From Kalaharituber pfeilii (Eukaryota > Ascomycota > Pezizomycetes > Pezizales > Pezizaceae): a stretch of 64,000 bases of DNA. The stretch covers positions 2,232,001 through 2,296,000 of the forward strand of contig WHUZ01000002.1 of the NCBI GenBank assembly GCA_015179045.1. Reading direction: 5' to 3'. The notes below the pieces were generated by a model. That model ran no database searches, was not told where the DNA came from, and saw nothing but the letters and a program-made list of their open reading frames with translations. The position numbers were made by a program, and so were the translations under genes. Below are positions 1 to 12,393 of this stretch, piece after piece (the first letter of the stretch is position 1; each line of letters starts with the position of its first letter).

Positions 1-224
1 GATTTCATCCCCCTCGCCACCACCACCATTCCTCTCCTCTTGTTTACATTATTGCCAAGTCAAAATCACCGTATAAACTCCGTTCATGCACCTTCTTGCC
101 ATGTTCCTCCCCTCCAGTCCACGTCCCCTACCCACACCCCAACTGCACCATCCGCCAGACCATTTCAGTAATCTGTAATCCACAACTCCCCATTGTCATT
201 ATAATACCCTCACCCTCCTGTCCT

Positions 225-762
225 TCAAAGCGGGCTCGCCTCGAACCTCTTCCCGACTTCCGTTCCCTTGAGCCAATCCGGAAGGTTCTTAGTAAAAGCT
301 GAGAACGCTGGAGGCTGCAATTTATTCCTAACAAACACACAACGAAAGATTTGTCAGCATTTACACACTTTCATTCCTAGGTATCAAATTAAAAAGTTCC
401 AGCTCACCTCTCGACAAAGTTCCCCCTTTCACCACTACCACCTCTGGGAGCACATCAACATGCACAAACATATTCACCCCACACCTCCCGCAGAAGAATT
501 TCTGCTTCCCCTTGCCCGTTGTCACAGTCTCCTCATCAAAACCAAAGCTCTTCAACAGGCTATCAGGATCCGAAACGGTAATCTCCGTTTTAGGTATAAA
601 CAGGTTGACTTGATAGTCCGATCCAGAGTTCTTAGCACAGTGGTTGCAGAAGCAGAGGCTGGTTTCGTAGGTTTCGAGAGGCTTGAGGAGGGTAAGGGTT
701 ACGCTGCCGCATATGCATTTGCTGACGGCGGGGGCGTTGGCAGTAGTTGTGGAAGTGGACAT
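225..762 (-). CDS. GFA-family (CENP-V/GFA) zinc protein, 2 exons
   Basis: Small enzyme-like protein of the glutathione-dependent formaldehyde-activating (GFA/CENP-V) fold. Exon 1 is 762-408 and exon 2 is about 307-225, giving about 145 aa, the usual length. The zinc ligands typical of the family are visible: C16-x-C18, C37/C39/C42 and C91-x-x-C94. The donor is GTGAGC just inside 408. The acceptor chosen (after CCTCCAG) restores a good family C-terminus ending KRFEASPL. Without the intron the frame would end NLIPRNESV, which is less family-like. The substrate of most fungal GFA paralogues is unknown, so formaldehyde activation should not be assumed. The exact splice acceptor is inferred. Confidence 0.85.
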
Positions 763-1830
763 TGGAGAAGAAGTTTGAGTGGAGATATTTAAAATTTGGA
801 TGTTTTGAGCAGTAATGATGAAGATGGCAATAATTCTACTTGACGAGTTTCCTTGCTGTGATGATAGTGTGAGCTTTACAAAGGAATTCAGTTAGTTTTA
901 TATAGACAAATCAGACAGAGACAAACTAATTATCCTCATCGTCAGTTCGGAGATATCGGCTTCACTGGGTAGATTGAATTGAATCACTTTCACAACGTTA
1001 TCTATGGCATACGTCTAGAAAACTTCAAGGTATGCTCTAATATCGAGTCCTGACCTCGAATATCGGTATTGAAGCCTCCGGTTAGGTAATGTCGTCATCG
1101 TTAACTGCTGATTCAAGGTAGTTTAGGTCAAGCCGTTGGACCACCTGCGCCGTGTCCTCGTATCACACCCTCTTGCGCTGAATCTCCCTGGATACCAGAA
1201 CCCATTCTCCCAAATTTCTAATTCCGAGAAGCATTTGTAAGCCTTCCAAGAATACCCAATTCGTCCATACTGCATCTTGGTTATTCAAAGTATTTGGAAT
1301 TCCTTTTCCCCAGGATCTAAGCTCACCCTTGCAAGTCGTTAGTAATGATCCCAAGTGCACATGCTACGGTGTAATTGGCGGTGGTATGTAGGCCATTGAG
1401 GCTGCGGAAACAGAACCCGCGGAGAAACTTGTGCTGTCAAAAAAAAAAAGAAGGAAACGAGCGGAAAGCCGACGCATGTCATGCCGCCGCGCTGACCACG
1501 CTAGTACTTAAGATGCCTGAGTTTACTCCAACGTCATGAGGTCTCGGATGAAGAGTATGGTTGGGGACGGAGGTGGGCGGACATTTGGTTTGATGACTAA
1601 GCACTAGTTATGTTGTAGTTACATGCCCTTTCATGCTGTCATCCACTGCCGCCCACCCTACAGTACCAATCCACCACTGGTTGTTTGCTGCTCCCCTAGT
1701 CTATACCTTGTTGCATCGGTCGCCCATATCGGTCGCTCCAACCTGTTCAGCCACCCTGTCGCTGAATTAATTATGATGCATATAGTGAAGGATTAACTTA
1801 TGGTACTAAGGAGTTTCCTTCACATATGTA
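763..1830. other. Gene-free stretch
   Basis: Upstream region of the GFA gene. It holds a run of about 12 A near 1439-1450. No conserved protein, RNA gene or clear repeat was recognised. Open frames here are short and show no family pattern. Confidence 0.6.
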
Positions 1831-2670
1831 CAATCACTGGTCAAAAGTCTTGGTGACGCCACTTTTCTTGGCACCTCAAAATGCTTGCTTGCACAACTTC
1901 AAACGCTCATATCTCCATGATCCATAGCTCAATTTCAGAAGTTGTACCTGCAATTGATAGCACCGTGTCTATAGTCTTGCATATCACATGCAGCAATCAT
2001 GAGAATAGTAGTAGTCAATTCTATGGACCAATAAATCAGGAGTAAATTCTAGCATTTTTACCTAAATTCTCTCTGCATAATAGTGTAGTTCCATACAAGG
2101 AGAATATTTTTGGGGCTAGTAAATTTTGCTATGAAAATACATATTGAGTCCATCTTATTTCATATTTTTGATATTTTTTATGTTGTGTTGCGGGTTCTGT
2201 GTGGAGCTATTTATTTCCAGACACCGATATTTGACCCTAAAATGACAGTTTTGTATGGGAATTTGGCAATCTTGGCGTTCTTTGAAGTTTGCGATTTTAT
2301 CTCGGCAGCCACATGACCCCAACATCTGTTCTACAACCGGAACCATGAAGTTTCAGGTAGTACCTATCATAGAAAAAATCCTGTTTGTCTATCTAGTTGT
2401 GGTGCTAAAGATACATCACATTTCAAAAAGTCACAGTTTTTGTATGGAATACCTAGTCATCAATAACTTTTTGTAGATATTACACTGCAATCAGTGTGCT
2501 ATAAGTATATCCTGTGCTGTAGCATAAACCATACTGCTTACACTATCACCAGTTCAAGTTGTAGGTTAATTGGGTCACTTCTCGTGGAGATATCTCAATT
2601 TTTGTTCATATGGACATTGTCGCCGCTTGGTGCTCAGATCGCTTTCACCAAGACTTTTGACCAGTGACTG
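1831..2670. mobile_element. 840 bp non-autonomous Tc1/mariner-like element (family M1)
   Basis: The ends are inverted repeats of 25 bp matching at 24 positions (1831-1855 and 2646-2670; core TCACTGGTCAAAAGTCTTGG). TA dinucleotides at 1829-1830 and 2671-2672 fit the TA target duplication of Tc1/mariner elements. The interior is AT-rich and has no transposase frame, so it would need an enzyme in trans. A diverged, inverted second copy is at about 30300-30849. Confidence 0.85.
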
Positions 2671-2677
2671 TATAAAG

Positions 2678-2914
2678 TGTTACGGAGGTGGTAAACGCAG
2701 AAAGTTACCGTCCGCCAGGTCAAAAAGACACTTGACTAGCGATACTCGCTAGTCCTCTGCGTAGCTCATATAGTACTCATTATGCGACTGCGGCGCCTTT
2801 CCGGCTGTCGCATGTCGCTTACGTCGCATATGCGCATTTCGTATGCGCTTGCATTTTTCGCTTTTCACGCGCCCCACCGGCCGCCCACACTACGGTCGCG
2901 GTGAACCCGTAACA
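2678..2914. repeat. Solo LTR, family L1 copy 1 (237 bp)
   Basis: It starts TGTTACGG and ends CCGTAACA, the TG...CA ends of a long terminal repeat. It is flanked by a perfect 5 bp target duplication, TAAAG (2673-2677 and 2915-2919). No internal retrotransposon sequence adjoins it, so this is a solo LTR left by LTR-LTR recombination. It lies directly against the TA of the M1 element. A second copy is at 13980-14176. Confidence 0.85.
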
Positions 2915-2919
2915 TAAAG

Positions 2920-3731
2920 GTCATAGACAAGTATGCTATAAAATGAAGTGGTAAAAGTGGTATACATACGGAGTAGAGGGATGTATATATACTATTCTAT
3001 TTTAGGTTAGCTATATACTATACCACACTTAGTAGTTACTAAAAGTGGACAATCTGACTGATTCCCATATAAAAATTCTCATCTATGACTTTCAAATCAC
3101 TAGTACATAATAAATAGATATTGCTCTATAGACTTATTTTTCATTCACTAAGCTATCATTGTATAGCACAAAACTAATTTTGTCTATTTATTTTAGTTGA
3201 GATTTGAGTGTTGAAGTTGATGCGAAATTTACTCCATAATCAGCGAAAATGAACAACGATTACAAACATCAAGAACGGTATTCCGAGGCATCGACAACAA
3301 CTTATCTCGAGAATTAAACCGCATTGAGGATTATTTTGGGATAGCAAAAACGCGGAGGGTTTTGCGGATAATCATAACTTGCAGAAGCGAAACATTCATT
3401 AATTGCCATTTTTCTCTAGGTCAGAAAAATTACGTGTTCTTCGAGGTCATGGTGTTAGTTAATCATAACCATAAACAGCAAGTTTCGTCCGAATTGGGTA
3501 GTTGCAGCCCCTTCACGACATTTTATTCCAAATACAGGTCGACTTCATGGATCATGTATGGCACAGCTGCTGTGCGCCGGCTTTCGTCAGTGCAATCGGG
3601 GACGGTATCCAGCGCGAAGTCACAACAGCTTTAGACCTCTTAAGTTCTCAAGTTTGTAGAAGCTAGAGTCGATATCTACCTCTTCAGCGCCGCAAGCCAG
3701 AGTAGCGGACCTTGCCAAGCCAGGCTTTTTG
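2920..3731. other. Gene-free stretch
   Basis: AT-rich sequence between two repeat elements. No gene, RNA or further repeat was recognised. Confidence 0.55.
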
Positions 3732-4211
3732 ATGTGCTGGGCCATTCGTCAGTCCCGGGCCAGTCACCACTGGTCCGGGCTACTCAGTAGCATCACAGTT
3801 CATAATTTTTTTTTTCTCTGTACAAAGTACTATGCACTACACTACCTACACGCCCGTATTCTACAGTTCACCTCGAACCCAACCAAACTGCTGTTAAGAA
3901 TGCGTTTTCTATAGCAAGTTGTGGAGAATCATACTAAAATACACATGTATAAATGAGGATCAGAGACTATATGAGTAAATAAATGCGTAAATAAACAAAT
4001 ACTCCATAGAGTTGAATAAAATTTCAAGTAAAGTAATGTGGCAACCGCAATAATTTAGTGACTAACCTGTTCTATGAGATTAATTTTCTGTAGTGAGGTC
4101 AATACAATGTTGTACAGGTATGCGTGTTGTGAATGATCCGGGAACCGTAGTGCTACTGAGTAGCCTGGACCAGTGGTGACTGGAACGTTTGTTATGAATG
4201 GCCTGGCACAT
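3732..4211. mobile_element. Inverted-repeat element of about 480 bp
   Basis: About 70 bp at 3732-3803 is repeated inverted at 4141-4211. The best core is CAGTCACCACTGGTC followed by CTACTCAGTAGCA. The interior is AT-rich with no coding potential. The exact ends and target duplication are unclear, so the transposon superfamily is not assigned. Confidence 0.7.
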
Positions 4212-4419
4212 ATACTTGTACGTAATCCTTCGAGCGGATTCGCAAGTTTGCTCAACGGGTTCAGGGTATTTAACGAAAGGATAAATTCCCTTAATATTTA
4301 TAACACCATTCTCCCCCTTTCAAGATTTTATAATAATAATCTATACCCGCTGCACACAACTAGTTATCTATATCGCTACTTGAATACTGACTTAACCCCC
4401 ATTCACCCTCCTCACGGGT

Positions 4420-7400
4420 TCATTCCTCCCCCTCTCCCTCCTCCCCCACATCCTCCCACACCCTCCTACAATCTACCGCACACCTCCTCACCCCCCTCCT
4501 CGGATCGTCCAGACCCGCATCCACCAACCCTCTTACGACCCTCCTCTTGAACCTCATTACCTCCTCCTTCCTCATCGCCCCTGGGAACAACCTCAAGCAC
4601 TCCAGCGCCGCCTTCCTCACTTTTGGCGATGGCCCTCCATCCCCTTGTGGTACATACGTTGCTGCAACAAGCAGCCTTTTTATTAAGCTATCAATGTGCT
4701 CGTGCACTGCCTCTGGCGATTCCAAAATCGTGACGGACAACGTCGAGAGCGTGGCGAGCTTCACGGCCACACTCGTCGGGTCAGTGGGGTCTATGGATAG
4801 GTCGAGGGACTGCAAAAGCATTGGAATCAGGTCGAGCTGTGGAAGGAGCGGAAGAAATATTTGCGATGGGACATGTTTCAGGATACTTGCCAGGGCCACC
4901 AGGTAATTTGGTTTGGTCCCCGCCTCGCCACCTGCCGGCGTGGACGCGGGCGTAGAGGTAGACTTGAACCTCTCCACGAGCCGCGGCACACATAGCGTAA
5001 ACGTCTTCTGCCTGCTCAACCCCCTCTGCACCGCCCAATTGCTTCGCCCCAGCACCTCATCCTCCCCCAGCAGCACCGCGAACCCTCTTGCAGCCAAAGC
5101 TCCATACTTGGGATCCGCCAGAAGATCCACCAGGTCCAGGATCAACCGGTCGGCAAGCTTGTCGCCTTTCATGACAAGAGCTTTTGCGAGCCAGAAATTT
5201 ATGCGTATAGAATTTTCCTTTGATGGGGAGGGTTCCGTAAGGGCATTTATTAGCTCCAAAGTGGATGAGTTCGAGGGGGATGAGGCAGGTATCCATTTAT
5301 TTACTATTAGGGCCAGGAGACGGAGGTTCGTGAAGCGAAATTGGGCAAGGGGAGGGTCGAGAATGGTGGATTTTACTTGGCGGGCGAAGGACGGGATGTC
5401 GTCTATCGGTAATTTAACCTACGGGGACCACCACTCATTAGTGATTGACATCCAGGACTGGTCAGATGAATGATGGTCTACCAACCTCTCTCCTCACCCC
5501 AGCAACACCCCACGTGAACAGTGTCATACACCCCGCATGTTCCAGCACTCTCCCGTTCCCCTCCACCTCTCCAAATGGCCTAAACTCCTCGGCTACTTTC
5601 TCTCTATTCCTCAACACCAACTCCGACGGCTTGCGGTGTATAAACAAGTTGAACGCATCCTGGATAACCTTCTCCTGCTTGCTCACATCAAGAGAGCGCA
5701 CAACGATATTCAGCAACCTCCCCATCACCTCCAACAGCAACTCATCTCCCAACACTGGCTTCCGACCATTTTCCACCGGTGTGATGAGCGCGACAACAGT
5801 TTTCGTGACAAGGGGTGGCACAAGGCGGTCATAGAATGTCGGGATGTCAGAGTGGTTTGCAAGAGACTTTTGGTGGAGGACGTAGAGGAGAGTGCTTAGG
5901 ATTGCTTTTGGGTAGGTTGGGCCGGATCCATCTGTTTTGGTTAATTACCAAAATGCCAGTGTCCAGGGTATCAGCATACATTGTATCACCACATCCAACT
6001 TGTTGAACAGCCTAGTTAGCAGCACCTCAAAGACCGATCTCTCTGTCGATAACTTCGCTAGAGCCTCTAATGTCAGCATATACGGTCTCATTATCGCTTC
6101 CTCCTCGGTATCTGGTAAGGTGGCCATCAATGCCGGGAAGGTAATCTCCATAATCAGATTCGGCTTCATTCGCGAAATTTTCAGAAGCCCCTGCAATGCT
6201 TCTTCCCTACGCAACCAGTTAGCACTTATGCTATTCCAAATAGAGAAAAACCGTACTTTATCTCCTCCCTCGACTCCTCCTCCTTTTCCAACACCACCTC
6301 ATCCAAATACTGCACCACCATTCCTACTTCATTATCGGCAAAAAGCCTCCTAATCCGACTCAACGCGCCCAACCCCTTCAGTGCCATAATTCTGAATCCG
6401 ACTTCCTCCTTGTTCACACCCATCAGCGTCTTTGAATACATATCAAATAGTTTCTCCTTAAACTCCGCCATCGGATTCTCCAGTATGGGGTAGGGCTGTA
6501 GCTCCCCCCACTCTCCGTAAACCACAGTGGCGGAATTGAAGACCTGGTTGAAGACTTCGAGCATTGCTCGCTGCTTAGTGATGCCTTCAGAGTCGTCATA
6601 TACTGTCAGAAGAGCTGGGAACGTATTTTTGATGATATAAGTGTACGGAATGGCCCCAGCTTGCGCTATGCTAGCAAGTATCTGGCCAGCTGGTTTAGCT
6701 TGCTTTTGCTGAGGCTCTTTTAGTAACTCCAGGCATTCCTTGACAATTGCTTTAAGGTAACGTGATAACGGGGCAGCAGGCTGAGGCACAGAAACGAGCC
6801 TATACGCCAGAGACTTAGCAAATGCACGGATTGTAATAAGGGCCTCATCAGCAAGTTCCTCATCAGCTGGGTTCAGTATCTCAAATTTCACAGCATCCCA
6901 TAGACTCGAGACGTGATTTGCCATTACACTTGGTCCGTAGTTGAGAGAACAGGCGGCCATGGTTTGAAGAACGTCTTTCTAAATAAAATTAGCCCTTTTT
7001 CGGGAAACTTCGGGCTTACACACGTACCTTCACACTCTGGCTAGTGGAATCTAGCTTCTCAATCAATGGCTTGAAGATATGATCCGCAAATCTTGGCGAA
7101 GCCGCTATGCAATCTCGCAAGCGGACTTTCAGGTCCTGCGCTGTAATTCCATAGGGATCATTCGGGGGTGGAGTGAATGTGATTGGGTAGTACACATAGA
7201 CTGAATCGAATAGAGCCTGTCGACAACAGCTAGTTAGCTCCATTCTGGTTGAAACGATTGACGGCTGGACTGACCTCTGTATGTCTTTCTGTATCAAACT
7301 CTATGATAATAACTTTTAGTAGTGAAAAGATGACCATGAGGTTTCGAGGGTCCTTCTCCCCTCCAACCAACTCTATAAAGCCATCTATGAACTGGTCACC

Positions 7401-8148
7401 GAGCTGTTTCAAAACTGGGGTACCGTGTTAGCTCAATGTATTATAGATTGTCAGATATACCTACCATCTCGATGCTTTCCCATCAATTCGTCCAGCACGC
7501 TCAGGACAACAAACCTTGTGCTTTGGGGATGCTTCCGAAGATCCACCTTAAGCAGTCTATCCGGCTGTAAGTATACTAAATTGCCGGCCTGGTATATAAG
7601 CACTTACGCAAGAGTAACTTTTTCTGCTTCCTCGGCGCTAAACCGTGGCATCTTTAGCAGCGCAATCAAGCCCTGCGCAACCTCCTTCAGGCCTGTTTCA
7701 TCCTCAAGACGGTCAGATAGAAATTGCGTGATCACCGCGACTAAATTAACATCAGCAGCAGTACATCATAGGATAGCTCAAGTATCGATACTTTGCTGCC
7801 GAGTCAATGACTTAGAGTCCAATGCGTTCAAAATCGCAGAGAGAAACCCGATGGCTGCAGCCAAAACGAAAGCCCGAAGTCAGATTTTATTATACGGAAA
7901 CGCCTGGGTATATATGGCTCAACATTTTGCACGGACAGTGGCATCATCATCAACCATAAACTCTCCCATGGATTGAATGACATCTAGCAGCTTTAGCTGC
8001 TTATCCTCGATACCTGTAGTTACATTAGGCATGGTTACCAATCAGACTGGCGAAGAAGGAGCAACGTACGTTTTGCGGCATCGGAGGCAATCCGCGATGC
8101 TTCCTCTGGATTCTTTTCCACATTGACGAGATACAACCGGACATCCAT
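4420..8148 (-). CDS. MMS19: MMS19/Met18 CIA-targeting HEAT-repeat protein, multi-exon
   Basis: Cytosolic iron-sulfur assembly targeting-complex scaffold that hands Fe-S clusters to nuclear DNA-repair and replication proteins such as XPD and polymerases; also linked to TFIIH. The start is the ATG at 8148, because the following residues (MDVRLYLVNVEKNPEEASRI) match the family start; upstream in-frame codons are not conserved. Exon 1 ends at 8070 (GTACGT donor). Family blocks follow in order: DDDATVRAK (near 7940), YYPITFTPPPNDPYGIT (near 7190), KPLIEKLDSTSQSVKV (near 7040), MAACSLNYGP (6960) and the C-terminal HEAT block RKAALECLRLFPG (near 4600). At least eight exons are needed; not every junction was resolved. 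It is divergent from MTD1. Confidence 0.9.
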
Positions 8149-8618
8149 CGTGAGCACTGTCAATTGGGCCACACAAGCCACACGAGGAGCTACGTTCGCC
8201 AGATAAATGCTGCGCGTGGAGGGTGGGTGGTCTCGCGGGGTTAGAGGCTCCGCTGGGGTGAGGGGGGCTCTGCAGCCGACCAGCATGCCAACGAACAAGC
8301 TTTTCCGGAGAAGTGCACTATGAGCTCATCCCACTGTTCTTGGCATGCAACACGCCCCACTTTGCTGGACGAGCCCCACCAAACTAAAAAACGAAGAAAA
8401 GAGATTTTGAGGATCTCAATCATTCATGTTGCCTGCAACCAGCAGATGAATTGCTCGTTTTGCTTTGCTTTCGACATCCGTTGAGAACGCCGCTTTACGT
8501 TTCGGACAGGTTCGTCTTTCTGTTGCCCCTCAGCGCGGCCCGTCCTTTCGTAGGCGTGTGCTAAAGCTTTTAATGCACGCAAGGCCATAGCTGCTTCGCA
8601 AAGCCCGAATAGACAGAA
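8149..8618. promoter_or_regulatory. Shared upstream region of MMS19 and MTD1
   Basis: A 470 bp interval between two divergent start codons. No conserved element was identified with certainty. Open frames crossing it are not conserved. Confidence 0.5.
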
Positions 8619-9922
8619 ATGTCAACAACCCAGCATCCCTCAGGCGCCCATCACACCGACGCGCCTAGCTGCAAGGTCGTCCTTGCACAGACAGTTGCCA
8701 AGTCGCTGCTCTCAGAAGTTCAGGAAAACCTAAAGAAGCTTGGGAGATCTCCTCTACTCGTCGGGTTCCTTGCGAATTCCGACCCAGCAGCCCGTATGTA
8801 CGCTGATTGGACTGAGAAGGCCTGTAAGGAAAAGTAACGCTGAACATTCCATTTTGCCCCCTTCATGGCTGTGATGTCAAAATTGGAGGCACTGACTTAG
8901 TCTACCTTTGTAGCGGATTCCAGTTCCAACTGCGGGAGGTCGACAAAGAGGATCTAGAGGAGGCTATAATAGCTGCCAACGAGGATGATGCAGTAGATGG
9001 AATAATCGTGTATTTCCCTGTCTTTGGGGGAGGACAGGTAGCTATCCTTTGGAACCGCATTCGAACTATCCAGGGATGTACTCAAGGCCTCTAGGACCGA
9101 TACCTCCAACAAATCACTTCGGTGTCCAAAGATGTCGAAGGTCTTTCTCACCAATACCTCTTCAACATGTATCAGAATATTCGCTACCTTGACCCGAAAA
9201 CGAAGGCACAAAAATGCCTTCTTCCTTGCACACCACTTGCAGTCATCAAGATTTTGGAGTACATTGGCGTATATAACTCCATTCTTCCTTATGGAAACCG
9301 TCTATTTGGAAGGACTGTCACGATAGTCAACAGATCAGAGATTGTTGGAAGGCCATTGGCTGCATTACTGGCAAATGACGGTGCAAATGTTTACTCCGTG
9401 GACATTACCGGTGTTCAACACTACACTAGAGGTGCCGGAATCAAAATGAAGCAACATCAAGTTCACGATACGGATTTCAAGTTGGAGGATGTTGCACCAA
9501 AAAGTGACGTAATCATCACTGGAGTGCCTAGCAAGGACTACAAATTCCCCCTTGAGCTGGTGAAGGAGTGAGTTGTTCCATCAATTATAATATGTGGATA
9601 TTCATGCTTACATAGAATCTTACAGTGGTGCTGTGTGCATAAATTTCTCTTCTGAAAAGGTCAGTTTAATCAGGCATATAACGAGTTGGAATCGGCGGAG
9701 ACGTTGCTAATTGTGCCATATAGAATTTTGATCTCGCGGTCAAGGAAAGAGCTTCTATATATGTTCCGGCAATTGGAAAGGTTACCATCGTGGTGCTTCT
9801 CAGAAACCTACTTGTAAGGAGCATTTCCTGGGCACCTTTGCCTTCATGTCATAGCTGACGAATGATATCAAATACAGCGGTTGATCGAAAATCGGGAGGC
9901 AGCAAAGAAAGCTGCCAACTAA
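8619..9922 (+). CDS. MTD1: NAD-dependent methylenetetrahydrofolate dehydrogenase, 6 exons
   Basis: Cytosolic enzyme oxidising 5,10-methylene-THF to 5,10-methenyl-THF with NAD+, feeding one-carbon units to purine synthesis. Exons: 8619-8833, 8914-9037, 9095-9567, 9626-9659, 9724-9813 and 9878-9922. All phases agree, giving 326 aa, close to the roughly 320 aa of yeast Mtd1. Visible signatures are the Y-x4-K region (ARMYADWTEKACKE) of the THF dehydrogenase N-domain and the Rossmann part VNRSEIVGRPLAALLANDGA. The monofunctional eukaryotic NAD type is supported by length and overall pattern; the bifunctional FolD type is about 290 aa with different blocks. Confidence 0.95.
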
Positions 9923-11278
9923 ATTTTGGGCTTGGTAATCCCAGGTTTCGGAAGCCGGACTTCTGTATTGGCATTGACACGAAGCCTTGTAAATGTTACA
10001 ATTTTAGATTGAGACTTTTTGGATGTTTTGTGTTCGAGGATTTAATAAGTAAATAAATTGCGTTTATTAAAAATAGACGAAAACGAACCCACACAAGCAT
10101 GGTTGTTGGCCCACCATAATGGTTGTGTGTTAAATGGAGAAAGGTATCACCTATATCCTTTTTAAAAAAGTGTGATCATTGATTTTATCCCCGATTGGCT
10201 CTGAACGATCCATCTCGACATTGTAGAACCATCTCGTTCGGGACTGCTCCCTACTTGTCAAAACCCCACAACCTCACCTCTGACTTCTCAAGTCCTCCAA
10301 TTTGCAACACAGAATTCCTAGATCCATTGTTCGCCGACTATCTGGCAGCAAAACCACATGCTGTTGAGATGCACTCCCCTGTGAAATCCCTACCATAGGC
10401 TGAGGGTCGATATGCGGGGTTATCTGCTGTTCTTTTTAAATAAAAAAAGGTTATGTAAATTAGAAGATTAACACTACTATTACTAGGTCCGGAAAATTGG
10501 ATTTGGATGAAGACCAAAGGGTTTAGATTACCATTTTATCTTGCGTTCCTTTCGAGATCGTCCCGCTACGCAATTCTAACAATATATACTTGCCCTATGT
10601 GATGGGACTAGACTGGGCCCCAGAGGAATCTTATACATGTAATGGGCGAGATGCACACGTGTACGTTTGACCACGTGGATGCACTTAGTGAGGAGGAGCT
10701 ACAGGAAGTGGGCAGACACTGAAGATGAATAAAATAGGGGGAGGGTAGTGGATGAGTTTCCAGTTAGAGGATTTTGAAGTTGAATCTGTGGCTGGTGGTG
10801 AAGATGGATGATAATGATGGCAAAAACGGCTAGAGGCAGCATTCAACTCAGCTTGCCTATGAAGGAAACTTGATGTAATTATCTTCCTCTCGGATGTTAT
10901 CACGGCTGGCTAGTACAAATTTACGAAATTCTAGTCCCGACATATACAACGGACGAGAACTAGTAACGGCCAGAGGTTAAGCTTTGAGCGAGAGAGCCTT
11001 GCAATAATATTCCCGCGGAAAATTGCCGAAACTCACTAGCATCGTTCTGCAGAATTCGCATATGTATGAAATTTTTCTAGTTGATGTCCCGCCGGACATT
11101 GATTTGCGATATATATGATGTTGATATCCTTCAAGGGAGTGCATTCCATATTCGATAGCCATAGTCTTTTGCTTCTGACCGATGTCTGAGAGACAGTTCC
11201 ACTTCTAGCGTGCACACTAAAAGACTGCTCTTACCCTGAGTTCTCCCTACCGCCCAGTGCGACCATATAACCATCCCC
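9923..11278. other. Gene-free stretch
   Basis: The 3' flank of MTD1 and the region downstream of the O-methyltransferase. Short frames (for example 10195-10398 and 10685-10903) show no family pattern. No repeat with recognisable ends was found. Confidence 0.55.
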
Positions 11279-12393
11279 TCACACCCCCGCGTCTCCATCC
11301 GGCTTCCCCATCTCCATTCCCTCACCATTTCTCAACCTAATACAATTCAGCCCATCAAACACCGGCAGCATCACATTGTCTATCCTCGGATCCTCCCTCA
11401 CAGCCTTATTAAACCCATTCAACCACTCTGCTTGCCTTATATGATCCACATTCTCGTTCCCTCCTTTTCTACCACCATGCGCGTCATCTCCCACTGTCCC
11501 TTGATGAATTCTGGACGCAGGGTTCCTATCGCTCTGGTCCGCTACTAGCCCCATTTTCAAGGCGTTATCGGCGATGAGGATGCCCCGGGGGAAAAGAAGA
11601 CCGAGGTCGCGCAGGTAGGAGAGGTACCTGACTTTATTTGCGTCGAGAAAGATAAAGTCGTATTGTCTTTTTGGGTGGGATTGGGAGAGATGGGTGAGGG
11701 GGGCAGCGGCGGGGCCGGGGAGGAGGGTGATGGGAATGTGAGAGAAGGAAGGGGGTCGGGCGGAGAAGGTGTGTCTGGCTAGGGTGGTGTGTAGACCGGG
11801 GAGGTCGAGGGTGGTGACCTGTGGGGGCGGTGCGTTGATTTGGTTGAGAAGCTGAAACAGTACTGGAGGTGGATTTCAGGGTAATGGCTATATGCTTACC
11901 TCCGCCCCGGGAAAGTCTTTGAGAGCTTGAGCGAATGCGAGGGCGGAGTACCCTGTGAAGCAGCCTACTTCGAGAACTATTCCGCCATTGTAAACCTATT
12001 AATATATACACATGTTCAAAGGGATCAGCTGGACGTACCTTCCTTCACCCCCAATGCCTTTATCAACCACATCATGAATTGGGACTACAATTCTTGCCTT
12101 TCCAATTAGTTCCACCGTTCAAAAAAATTAAATAAAATTAAATAGTCAAGATACATCAAAGACAACCCAATTGTTTTGGAAAAAAAAAATTTAAAACTAA
12201 AAATCATGGAGGAAGTACCCAACCTGCAGTGTATTAATCATCATATCCACATTCCTCCATGTTCTTCCGCCCACTTCATCGTCGTTTCCCGATGCCTCTC
12301 AACATGCTCGGCTACCGGTAGCGAGTTCTGGATGCAGTACTCGTGCACTGCGTTTGTAACGAGGTTGGGGGAAAGTTCAGTGACCGAGTGCAT
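11279..12393 (-). CDS. Class I SAM-dependent O-methyltransferase (Methyltransf_3)
   Basis: Catechol/caffeoyl-CoA-type O-methyltransferase of unknown substrate. N-terminal exon from ATG 12393 (MHSVTELSPN...). A later exon starts at an acceptor TTGTAG and reads SQFMMWLIKALG. The next reads VYNGGIVLEVGCFTGYSALAF (SAM motif I), using a GTGAAG donor and keeping phase 0. The last reads DFIFLDANK (metal/catalytic region), then LFPRGILIADNALKMG, and ends at 11279 with PRIDNVMLPVFDG. The join between exon 1 and the SQFMM exon was not resolved: the frame after GGMW meets a stop, so a cryptic donor or a small lesion is possible. It stands alone, with no biosynthetic-cluster partner. Confidence 0.8.

Noticed and set aside
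11634..12011. 125 aa minus-strand ORF rich in Ser, Pro and His
   Set aside because: Out-of-frame shadow of the O-methyltransferase exons; the other frame has SAM motif I.
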